DNA from: Limnephilus marmoratus
Lineage: Eukaryota; Arthropoda; Insecta; Trichoptera; Limnephilidae
Direction of reading: 5' to 3'
NCBI GenBank assembly: GCA_917880885.1
Contig: OU862910.1
Span: 11,544,710 to 11,608,709 of the forward strand
Length of the DNA stretch: 64,000 bases
A program made the translations under genes and the position numbers. Below the pieces are notes generated by a model. It searched no databases and was not told the origin of the DNA. It worked only from the letters and a program-made list of their open reading frames with translations. Every line of letters starts with the position of its first letter. The stretch's first letter is position 1. Positions 32,035-42,195 of the stretch are shown piece after piece.

Positions 32035-32335
32035 GTTGGCAATCACTCTGGTAAATGTACCTTTATCTTGCACTGCTGGGAATAGCTCCTCCACACTTCT
32101 AATACCCTTCCACTCTCGTACATTTCGCAGCCAAGATATTTGTCTCCTACCAGACCCTCGGCGATCCTCTACCTTGCCTATTTACGATATGAATAAAATA
32201 AGAAATTTTCTCGACCTTTACTTTGTGAGCAGTTCTCAATCTGTTCTAGTCCGCCTGAGAATTTCTGTGTTGGTGATCATGTCGGTTCATGGGACTTTGG
32301 GCATTGTCATCATGCTCTTGACTACACGGGGTTAA
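32035..32335 (-). pseudogene. LINE reverse-transcriptase C-terminus remnant
   Basis: The minus strand reads ITNTEILRRTRTD-stop-ELL, then after stops GKVEDRRGSGRRQISWLRN, VREWKGIRSVEELF and FTRVIANVGGT-stop. This is the well-known end of an insect LINE class (V(T)NxEVLRR...D.ELL, then GK(I/V)xxxRxxGRRxxSWLxN). At least three in-frame stops make it dead. It is a different LINE from those at 14.9 and 27.4 kb. Confidence 0.8.
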
Positions 32336-32927
32336 TGGATCAAGAGACGTATCTCTTGGCTGCATCTGGGTCTCCACTACCCTGCTGCAATATATTTCAA
32401 GTAGCGGACCTTAGAATTATCCTAACGACTTTATATCCAACCAGAAGATTCGTCACTGCTAATTTAACAATTTTGTACATGACTCTTAAGTCACATTATA
32501 CGACGCTTTAGTTTTTCTTGGGTTACGGATCATATTCATTCTTCAGAGAGTTGTTATTATTCAAACCGTTGTGTGTAGCGTACGCATTTTGGTAATAATA
32601 TGTCCTGATTCTTCGAATTTTTCTAAAGCTGTTCCTTGAAATATGACTGCAAATAAAAGTGGATAACGGCATAACTTACGAGCTTTACGTGCCACGGGGC
32701 GACCCGCTCCCAGAAATTTCACCTAATGAAAATATATACATCTTTTACACTTAAATCAAGTTCGCGGAAAGAGAAACGAAAAATCTTAACCAGAAAGAAG
32801 TGTATTTTACGGAATAATTTATTTTATTTATACATCAAAACAGTCAGTAGCTACCGCAGACAACACACATATTAATGAACTCGTGGCTATGAAAAACGTT
32901 AAGAACAATCGTATATTTATTTATTCA
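32336..32927. other. No gene recognised
   Basis: AT-rich, nothing identified. Confidence 0.4.
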
Positions 32928-33500
32928 TTTTTTTTTTTACATTAACTCCACACAGGAGGCCCTGAGGAAAATAACTTCCCTCAGGGCCTATGTCATCTTT
33001 GAAGATGCTGTGTGGAGGGTCTTTTTGAGGAAAGGAAGGAGTGAACACGGGTCTTGAAGAGACCCATGTTGTAGGAGGGAGGAATCACAGATGCCGGCAA
33101 ATCGTTCCACAGCCGAGCCGTTGAACTCAAGAACGAGTCATAGAAACGACCCTTCTCATGTGACTAATGTCAACCGTGTACAAATGTTGGGCGCGTGTTT
33201 GGCGTGTTTCCCGACTGTGCACCGGTGCCGAGTAATACCGGTAGAACAAGGACAGCATTCCCACCTGACGCCTGTGCTCTAAAGATTGCAGTCCGTCTGT
33301 TAAGATGGGAGAATCTATCAAACGGACCGCCCGTTTCTGCACAGAGTCAAGGGTTTTTTTTAGGTATTTTGGAGCTCCAGACCAGAGGTGGCTGCCAAAT
33401 TCAACCGTGGGGCGCACTTGCGATTTGTACAGGGTTAGCAGTTGTGTACTATTAAAGTATCTGCGGGCCCTGTACAATACGCCCAGTTTCTGAGAGGCTA
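32928..33500 (-). pseudogene. Non-LTR retrotransposon (L1-like family), 5'-truncated, copy b
   Basis: The minus strand encodes LGVLYRARRYFNSTQLLTLY, KSQVRPTVEFGSHLWSG, QKRAVRLIDS and LEHRRQVGMLSLFYRYY, the best preserved reverse-transcriptase C-terminus of the four copies. The 3' tail is nearly perfect: outer stem CTCCACACAG (32945-32954) with CTGTGTGGAG (33008-33017), inner hairpin AGGCCCTGAGG/CCTCAGGGCCT, second hairpin CATCTT/AAGATG, then poly-A (plus-strand T-run at 32928-32938). Confidence 0.85.
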
Positions 33501-33812
33501 ACTTATTAAAATTAAAATTTAAAGAGCAAAAAGATTTTTTTTTAGATGAATACAAACTGAAAAGCCCAGTAGGGCTACATATGTGTACCAAATTTTCAGA
33601 AGTCTTTTTTTTATTTGGCTATTAAAATATTTGCAAATGATTTGCATATTATGTATTAATTACGCGAGAAAATTAATTAAACAGTATTTTCCACAGGTGT
33701 CAAATGAAGTATTGTACCTTTGTTACTTTATGTAAACGTTTGATACAAAATCAACTCATGGTAACATGTTGGACAGCAGGTATTCAGGTGCGATTAATTA
33801 AATAGTGATAAG
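33501..33812. other. No gene recognised
   Basis: AT-rich, nothing identified. Confidence 0.4.
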
Positions 33813-34758
33813 TAGGGCTCGGATAAATATGTATTAACAAATTCAAAATATGTACATATAATATTATGGACTAAAAAATGTAAAATATGGAGTATAAAAT
33901 AGGAATATCTTTCATATTAAAGAATGTTTATTGTGAAAAATTACTATGCAGTAACAGTTACATTAAAAAATATATAAAAATATAGCGAAATGTTCAGGTA
34001 ATTAAAAAAAAAAAGTTTTATTCATCTTCCTCTAAATCTGTCTTATTAAATTGGTTGCAATACACAATCACATGCTTTTTTAAAATATCGAAATTAAAAC
34101 TTAGTTGATTTGGTCTAAATATAGCCTTATATTGGCTGAAAGGTTTTTCCACGTCACATAATGTAATGGGAGCGTACTTAAAGACGCCTAATTCCGAAAT
34201 TGTGTAAGGCACATCTGCAGTACCCTCAAAGCTTCTGCTCAGAACTTTAGTAATTGTTTTTAGGGTGTTAAATCCTTTATTTTTGTCTAAAATATACTTT
34301 ACTTGAAACGCAAAGGTTGTTTATCCTTGGGCATTTTGAAATTAAACTGATAGGTACCCAGACAGTAGTAGTAGATGACTTGAGTACGCAAAAATAAAAA
34401 GTCGCGCAAGCAACAGCAAGCAAGTAGAGGAAGAGAATCAAAATCAAATTACGACGAATAATAGGTACGCGAGAGAAATGAAACACGCGCGGCCGTGTGG
34501 TGGCGAGAATGCAAACATGTAAAATTATATCAATTTTTGTGAACTAACTCATGTTTTCTGATATAAAAATCGAAAATATGGATGATTGTGATATTTTTTG
34601 TAAAATATGGACTTACTTAACCATTAAGTGTGGAAAAATATGGAAAATAAAAATTAGTTTTTCACAATCTGTATATGATAATCTAGGTAGAGAACACATA
34701 CGAGACCGAAAATCGTGTAAATTAAAAATAGGTATTTACATATTAATCCGGGCCCCTA
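33813..34758 (-). mobile_element. Second, older hAT-type element
   Basis: Left end TAGGGCTCGGATAAATATGT; right end in reverse TAGGGGCCCGGATTAATATGT: matching inverted repeats with a few changes. Repeated AAAATATGG words lie near both ends. The flanks GTGATAAG and GTATCACC are only partly alike, so the duplication has decayed. It keeps the last part of a hAT transposase (34018-34212, minus). Length 946 bp. Confidence 0.75.
34018..34212 (-). pseudogene. hAT transposase C-terminal dimerisation region
   Basis: 64 codons: ISELGVFKYAPITLCDVEKP, then FSQYKAIFRPNQLSF and LKKHVIVYCNQF. The FKYAPxTxxDVExxFSxYK pattern matches the last part of hAT transposases, and an acidic C-terminal end (DLEEDE) is common. 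R of VERSFS is K, and S is P, so the motif is eroded. Sequence differs clearly from the hAT at 12.2 kb, so it is another family. Confidence 0.8.
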
Positions 34759-36078
34759 GTATCACCTCTTTCATTACAAATTTGATTTAAATGCAAATTA
34801 TAAATTATTGAACTAGTACAAAAAAAGATAATGCTCATATTTTCCATTAAGATGAAGTCATAGTAAATAATGCAAAATCATATGTTTTGTTTTGAAAATT
34901 TGATCGCTTAGAAGTATTGTAGATGCTTCAATTAAATACTGCGTGTAGAACATACCTTGGCCCTTAATAATATCGGTAATTTTTTTATAAGTTTTTTAAT
35001 AAACCTATAAAAAAATAAAGTATTAGGTCTAAAAAACACACTTTCAAGTCCAAACTCTCCTATTTATAAACCCCTTTTCGGATATGGTTTTATCGTGTAA
35101 TGTGGCAAATTCAGTTTATTTTATAATAATCGCAAAAAAAGTTGATATTTACACCCAATCTTCCCAAAATAAAATAAAATATGCATTTTCGCGTTGATAT
35201 TTTACAATACGGCCGCTAGTCGACGAATTCGGTTATTCAAAGTGACCCCTATGGCGTCCACCGAAGGACTACTGTCCACGGCACAGTAGTGAACTAGTGG
35301 ATCGCCTTAATCATCTCACCCTTCTCCCGTGTAAGTAGCTTTGGCAAAAAAAGTACATTGTATATTTATTTATATGCCTATAAAGTTTTGGCATAAAGGT
35401 AAAAAAATGCAGCAAAAACAAGGTATCAAGTAGAATCACAGTTTTACAGGTTGGGTTGGGTTACCAGTTGACAAAAATAGAAAGCACAATCTGGATTGTT
35501 TTTGCAATGCGTATTACAAAAAGCTTGAGAGTTTTCCAGAGGAAAACAAGAGCCTATATAGATTTAATACATGGATTAAATGACTGAATAAATATTAAGA
35601 GGTAGGTAGTCATGTGGCGACTTGTGTTTATTAATATTCCGCCTACCGATAGCTAATGGTTAGTCACCAGCCCGCTAAGGAATCTTCGCTATTATTGGCA
35701 TACCCAAAGGGTAATGTAATGAATAATCAAATAGAAAAGAATCGGCATCGTTTGCTACCTTTGTTTGAATGTATGTTTTTGTATTACGACCATCGAGACG
35801 GACATACCCGTACTCTTAATGAATATTCAGAAGGCTTAAAAAATGTTTTAATGGGCTCACGTTTCTGATTACAAGATAAATTTATTAATGGTCATCATTC
35901 AACCTACTGAAAATGTAAGCAAATACGTGGCCCTACTGGTTAAAACTAAAGTAAAATTTTTCAAATAGAAAAGTGACGCTTTGACAAAAGGTTACCTAAT
36001 GGGATTAAAACAACAGCACACATAATTAATCTCAGGCTTCGCCTGCTTAATCTCATGATACATGTAATTTATGAAATA
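34759..36078. other. No gene recognised; polylinker-like words at 35210-35303
   Basis: 1.3 kb. CGGCCGCTAGTCGACGAATT (35210-35229, then C) packs EagI, SalI and EcoRI sites, and GAACTAGTGGATC (35291-35303) matches a common cloning-vector polylinker. Surrounding sequence is AT-rich and native-looking. An open frame of 70 codons at 35656-35868 has no recognisable family. Confidence 0.35.
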
Positions 36079-36566
36079 CTAGCGAGTTCCCGGCTTGCGT
36101 GGCAATGCCATTTATAAAGAAATTGTTTCTCCCTGCGTGTCTTTTCCCATTCGCCCCGTTCCCCTTCACCTTATGCGTTCACCCTCCACCTTCCCCGCCT
36201 CCCCTCTTCCTCGAACTCCCCTCCCCCCTCCCGCGTCCAATATATTCAGTCTCGGTACATTCAGATTTTCAAACAGCTCGCGTGCCACCTATTGCAAATT
36301 TTCATTTTTCATATATTACAAGCATTAATTTTTGTACATTATAAGAACAATCGATCAAATTTGGTACCTAACATAGGTACCTATTTAAAATAAATATATT
36401 TTTTATTAGATTCAAAGTATTCGATTTTGGTTAATTTGTTTCGATTTAGTACTTAGATTAAATTCATTAATTTAAAGAGTTTATTCAAAAATTGAATTTT
36501 GATTGAACAATCGACGGTTAGCAAAATGTCATTCTCAAATTGTGACATTTGACAGTTTCGTAAGAG
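36079..36566 (-). mobile_element. Non-autonomous Helitron, 3' part (second copy)
   Basis: Same family as 27801-28515. On the minus strand it ends GGCATTGCCACGCAAGCC-GGGAACTCG-CTAG followed by T. It shares the pyrimidine tract (about 36125-36235), the TTCAAACAGCTCGCG..CCACC and GGTACCTATTTAAAATA blocks, and AAAATGTCATTCTCAAA. The 5' TC-ATATAAAAATGAAT end is not found, so it is truncated or diverged at its 5' side. Confidence 0.75.
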
Positions 36567-38111
36567 TTTTTGTAATGATCAAAAAACTTTTCATATGTAT
36601 TGTCATGTAGAAAGAAGTATTTTGAAAGTTGCAAACATTTCCTATGCTTAATATAGCAATAAATAGATAATTTACATACATACAAGCAAATATATATATA
36701 TGGATTTGTATAAATATTTAAGTAGGTAGATGTAACACACTAAATTCGATCTAATTCTATTATTTACAAATAAGCCTAAGAATTCACAATGAATTGTAAA
36801 GCGCCCTTGAGTTGATTTTTCACAAAAACGGCGCCTTACAAATTATCCAATTATTATTATTAAATTACGAATTTAAGGTATTTATTTTGACTGTTCATGA
36901 AAGCATTCGAAGAAATGAGAAATCAAAGAAAATTCTTGTGTTTGACGGTTACACATTTGAAGTTCAAGTAGGTGCCTGTGACTAAATCTCAACTACTCAT
37001 TCCCGAGATATTCGCATTCATCGCTCTGAATGATTTATGAAGCTTCTCAGAGGAAATTATGTGTCACATTACGTTGAAAATAAAAGAAATGTTCAGTTTT
37101 CAGACTGAGAATCCGTTAGATATTCTCGGCAGAAATTAATGGCTATCACGACATTCACCAAGTTTAATTCCGACTGCCTGTTGCAGTAATTTAATTGCTA
37201 GCCGCGGCGCACTGCAAACTTTCTATTTCATCGTTAAATTTATCTTCATTTGTGAAACAGGGTAGATATATGATGATGTATACAAATTCCTTACATCGAA
37301 CTCAAACTAAAATAATTCGGAATCTAATACTGGAATCGCCCACAAAGCTATTCTTGCAGTTGTTTGAAAGGGGTTAGATAAAGGATTATCAAAGATCAAT
37401 GAGTTTTAGCGGTGATATAGTAAATTGTAGTAGGTATTTAATCAGTAACAGGCTCGGTACTTGAAGTAGAGAGTAGTTATATCTGCATTTATCTCGTTTT
37501 CAAGCAGCGTGTAGAAACAACGGTGTAAACAAGAGTTCTTATCACATGACGGAGAATACTCGAATGCGATCTAAATATAAGCCTAAGCATCCTACCGCAA
37601 CGCGGTGGGAATCTTTCAGATCCGCACTCTTTGCACATTTCAACATCTAAATATAACAAAATGTGATAGCAATTGAAATAAAATATCTAAAAAGTAAAGC
37701 ACGTAGGAAACTTTACGATGGCATGTCCCGACTGCCGACCGAGGCTATAAAATCTTAACTAAATACTCGTTCAGAAAGAAAATAAATAGCTATTATAGCT
37801 AACGATGAAATACCTATCATTATAGGCTACCAGCAAATGTTTTACTGCAGAAGTAGCAAAGAGACGACGAGAAAGATGCTTCACAAGAAACCAGTAGTTG
37901 GGACGTCTCCATTTTACAATCAATATATATGTATACATATTATAAAAGAAATTGTCGAAAAGTGCGTCCCGCTAAAACTCAGAAACAAGTCCCGGGACGA
38001 TCAAGGGAGTTATACGGAGTTATAGCCCTCTATCCCCCATCCATGAAGAAGGTTCCCGTTTGTACCTGAAGGGTGTGCTTTTGATGATATAAGGGTTGGA
38101 AGTTTTGCCCT
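36567..38111. other. No gene recognised
   Basis: AT-rich, apart from a T1 tail at 36788-36866. A short (TA)n run lies near 36690. Confidence 0.4.
36788..36866 (+). repeat. T1 retroposon 3' tail, (ATT)n
   Basis: AAGCGCCCTTGAG-TTGATTTTTCACAAAAACGG-CGCCTTACAAATTATCC then ATTATTATTATT. It closely resembles the reversed block at 28736-28812. Confidence 0.6.
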
Positions 38112-38228
38112 CTAGAAATTTCTAGAACAGTCCAGAACATTCGAGAGTATTCGAGAACACTCCAATTCGGGAATAGGAAATCGGGAACATCATTGTGGAA
38201 CATTCTCGAATTTTGTGGAATGTTCTGA
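38112..38228. promoter_or_regulatory. Cluster of heat-shock-element-like pentamers
   Basis: Alternating NGAAN/NTTCN units: GAA-at-TTC-ta-GAA at 38115-38127; GAA-ca-TTC-ga-GA.. and TTC-ga-GAA across 38135-38157; GAA-ca-TTC-tc-GAA and GAA-tg-TTC across 38198-38225. Two to three contiguous inverted pentamers are the known heat-shock-factor binding unit. The sequence is imperfectly palindromic as a whole. No heat-shock gene is visible within several kb, so it may be a distal or transposon-borne element. Confidence 0.45.
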
Positions 38229-39320
38229 CCCATTCAAAGCCTTTATGTAATGCAAGATCCGTCGTGGGTTGGAACGTCTGTTTAATCTCATATCAACTCT
38301 CTGAGCGAAGTCGGGTACCCCAGCTAATTCGAAATAAAAGTACCCACGAAACAATGTAATCTCATTAATAATTATTATTACCGGCATGAATATTTCAAAA
38401 ATCTCATGGCTAGCCAGTGGGGGACTGATCTGGCGTATTCTGCATCAATGGACAGAAGCTTTCAGTGGAATTACAGAACGATTGCGACCGCCCGCCAGGA
38501 AATCTGTCTGAGGAGCTCAACATTTTAATAATACGTAGTTAAGTCGCATTTAAGTCCGTTTCAATTATAGGCCCGCGTCAGGCGCCAACTTGACTTAGCC
38601 AGGACAAGTTTATAATAATAGGTATACACTAAGTAGCGTCTGACCTTGTCGTGCCGGGACGGTGCCTTGTCGTGTCTTGTCGTACCTGCAGCAGTGGACA
38701 TGATCCCTAATCCCGTTGGCCCAACAACCGAGTTTGCTTCAATAATATTTATGTATAAGTAAACTGGGTGAGTGGTTGCAAACTGGAGGTTTGAGGTCTG
38801 GCTGGCGAAGTGACTTCATTCGGAAAAAATTGAAAATTTTGTAAAGAAAGACAGAAATATATACCTATCTACCTGTTACGTAATTTAGGGCTATTATGCA
38901 GTTTTGAAATATGGTTGGGATAGTGAATATTTTTGGTTTACAATTCGCAGTGTAATTTTGAGTTTGAAACCACAGTTCAATTATCATTTTTTAAAGATGC
39001 TCGTCACTTTCCCAACGAGTCTGTGAGGAAACTGATTGTTTAACCTCCTTAGCCGCACACGTCAGGACTCCAATTTTTTTGTAAAAAGGAAGCTACATTT
39101 ACTTTTAAAACGTCTTCCGATGTCCCTTAAATATGTTCAGAAAAATATAAGAGCAACCCGAAGCCATTCGACTAAGAGAAATAGGCCGGGCATCCAGGAA
39201 AATCTCCAGTTTTGCCAGCCTTCTGACAGATTTTCATAGAAATTAAAAATATTTTCGTCAGTGCAGCAATTTATTTATTTATAAACGCACTTACGTCCAA
39301 TTTACAATAACATAACACGA
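38229..39320. other. No gene recognised
   Basis: AT-rich apart from a patch at 38630-38700 with repeated CTTGTCGTG words; a T2-like (TTTA)n tail lies at 39268-39285. Confidence 0.4.
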
Positions 39321-39580
39321 ATTTTTTTTTTTAAAGAAAGACAAACATTCCAGGGTTACGAATAACCAAACAATGTTTGAAAATCTCCTACAAAAAAAGA
39401 AAGACAAACATTCCAGGGTTACGAATAACCAAACAATGTTTGAAAATCTCCTACTACCACCACAGAAAGCCGAAAATGTTGCTTGTGTTGTGATGGAGGA
39501 CTTAGCCAGCCGAGGAATCGAACATGCGACGCCCGGGTGGGACCCAAGCGCTGTGCCCACTCAATCACTGACCGGTCAAA
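39321..39580 (-). mobile_element. tRNA-derived SINE S2, copy b, with internal tandem duplication
   Basis: Read on the minus strand: GACCGGTCAGTGATTGAGTG head with box B GTTCGATTCC (about 39514-39523), TCCTCCATCACAAC, then TTTTCAAACATTGTTTGG, TTATTCGTAACCC and GGAATGTTTGTCTTTCTTT. The last ~57 bp (39338-39394 and 39397-39451) occur twice in tandem. It ends in an A-run (plus-strand T-run, 39321-39332). It lacks the head-to-tail gaps of copy a and is the better preserved copy. Confidence 0.75.
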
Positions 39581-41154
39581 TGTGGCAAATATATGTATAT
39601 TGTAAGAATAAAGGATGGTATATGAAAGCAAAGACAAAACAGAGATAAACATAAGAGAATTGAAGTGATACGTCAAGACTTAGCTAAAATTAAAAATAGA
39701 TATAAAATATCTTCAAATTGTTTAGTGACCGACAATTTTCATTCAGGCTTATTCTTAGGCAAAAAATCAAAGTCTTGAGTTGAGTTGACCATTCTACACA
39801 TTCTGGATAGTGGTGAATTAATATTTAATATCGATTGAAATCACTGGTTTTCACAATAAGACAGGTTACATTTCACGCATAAAAAATGTTAAAACTGAAT
39901 TCCGAACTCAACTCATTTATTTGTGGAAATGGTTTTGTAATTCAAGCCCCGAGACTAAGCGGCCCGGCACGTCGGACACATTCCACCGTTTCCTCGGCGC
40001 AGCAGAATGACACATTTTGTCAATTCGCCATTCGCCTACTTCACTACATTAATTGGATTGGAGTGCGGAAGGTTTGCGATGAAAAGAAAAGCACGAACAG
40101 TGGGACGGGTAGAAACAACATAGTTAGGTACTAGACACTACTAGATACCTGCCTACTTTCAGTGATTGGGTTTATTGCAAGCGGTCAGAGGCGCCTCCGA
40201 GGCGTGCAAAAACGTTTTACAAAAATTTTATGTTGGCATTATTTGGCACACATTTTCTTTTAAGTATTTAAATAAGAGTAAAAAATCTGAAAAAAAACAA
40301 ACAATAAAGTGATTCAAGAAGACGAGACAAGATTTCAATTCATACAGAAATATATTTTCGTAAATTTAACATAATAAATGACTTAGTAGAATGTTCAAAT
40401 GTTACCAATTCCAAATAAAATATATATCTTAAGTAATGGCCCTATATATTAGTAATGTACCTACCCAGCGTTTTAAAAATGACTTTGCTTCAAATTCATA
40501 GCAGAAAATAGTAGACCCACATCCCAATAGATAAAGGTGACAAAATTTCATTATACCAGTCGCTTCGAGAATTTATGCTACTCAAACAAGCTAATTTTCT
40601 GATTTATAATCAAAATATTAGGAAACGGTGCTGGGGCCTCACCAAGAATAAATTGCAGCGGGCTGTAGTGGCTCCTAGGATGTTCACAGAATTTGGACCA
40701 AACATCAAATTTCAAAGCAAAAATTCCAGTTCTTTGAAAGTTCCGTTATTAATTCACCATGGGCAGTTGGTTCACAGCAGTTGGTTCACAGCATTTGGAT
40801 AGTAACAGAACTTAAAAAATAGGACTTGAAAACGAACTTTGAAATTTGATAAATTGTTCAAACTCTGTGAGACAACTCGTCTTCCGAAGATTGAGCCATA
40901 CAAGAAAATGATATCTGGTCGAAAAGGATACAATTACGCTATTCTGTAAAAGATTCATACAATGTCTATGGAAGATATTTACATTATGCACATATTTAAA
41001 GTTGTCAGGCTGTGTCTTATGAAAATTGAAATGAAATCGTCAACATCATGAATAGAACACGTCTAATTGGGTTAACACGTCACTTATATGCGTGCTGTTT
41101 ATAACCGAAATGTGTGTTATCTCGACAACCTTGCAGCTTCATATCTCACGTTCG
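39581..41154. other. No gene recognised
   Basis: 1.6 kb AT-rich. Open frames of 75-85 codons, no recognisable family. Confidence 0.4.
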
Positions 41155-41575
41155 AAATTATATGCTATTGATGTAAAGCATACATTACGCAAATAATAAA
41201 CATGCAATGGATGTAAAGTATACAATACACAAGTGTAAAATAAAGTAACAGCAAATGATATGCAATTAATGTAAAGGTTACACAACGCAAATGATACGCA
41301 AGTGACGTAAAGAATACGCTTTGCAAATGATACACCACTGATGTAAAATATACACTACGCAAATGATATGTCATTGATGCAAAGTACACACTACGCAAAT
41401 GATATGCAATTGATGTAAAGAATACACTACGCAAATGATTCACCATTGATGAAAAGTATGCACTATGCAAATGTTATGCCACTGATGGTACACACTACGC
41501 AAATGATATGCAATTGATGTAAATAATTCACTACAAATGATACGCCATTGATTTAAAGTATACTCGTACATTGTA
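41155..41575. repeat. Minisatellite, ~36-bp unit, about 11 copies
   Basis: The repeating unit is approximately ATTGATGTAAAGTATACA-CTACGCAAATGATATGCA, 34-39 bp, with substitutions and a few shortened copies. Because 36 is divisible by three, the minus strand stays open for 101 codons as a 12-residue repeat (SVYFTSMAYHLR-like). No start context or similarity supports a protein, but the frame is maintained through most units. Confidence 0.85.
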
Positions 41576-41591
41576 TAAGAGTATTTTAAGC

Positions 41592-42195
41592 ACGAAAAAG
41601 AGACAACTTGACAACAAAATTTGATACAGCTGATTTCAAATCAGAAGACCATAGAGCGGTAATATCGGAGAGGTGCCGGTGTAGAAAAGGGGTAATGGTT
41701 CACATTGTAAGTACAGTTTTCAAAAACCCACAAACATTCAAAATTTTATACATAGTCTATGTCAGAAGCCACCCAGAGTACGCATCAACAGTGTGGAACT
41801 ATCATTGTTCTACATATAAAGCAAATCTAGAAAGTTTATGAAATATGTCTCTTATCGAATGCGAAATGATGAAAACTATGTCCCCATGAACTTTAAATAT
41901 CTTGGATCAACGCCAAGATATCCTAGTAATGCTCTATGAGATAATTCATAACATTATTAATCATTTTATTTACATTTAAATTCAAATTTAAATGTAAACC
42001 TTGGAAATATATCATAAAACACTTTTTATAGATTTCAGTAAGAAGATACGCTTTTTCAGAATTGTTTATATTAGGTATATCGTTGTGTATTTTTCTTTTT
42101 TCTATTATGATCTGGTCGGTGACATAGATATTACTAACATTGTTATATATGAATTTATAAAGAATGTTTATAACGCTAATAAATAAATAATTATC
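41592..42195 (+). pseudogene. LINE fragment, first of two head-to-tail copies
   Basis: It encodes VYVRSHPEYASTVWNYHCST, then with stops RLMKYVSYRMRN-like residues and LDQRQDILVMLYE. The 3' part ends TATAACGCTAATAAATAAATA. It aligns with the second copy (42196-43530) throughout but is shortened inside. Reverse-transcriptase C-terminus of a jockey/CR1-group LINE, dead. Confidence 0.7.

Noticed and set aside
23196..38650. AAGGTCAGACGC at 23196 and its reverse complement near 38638 as ends of one MITE family
   Set aside because: Only about 12 bases match, and the neighbouring sequences do not align.
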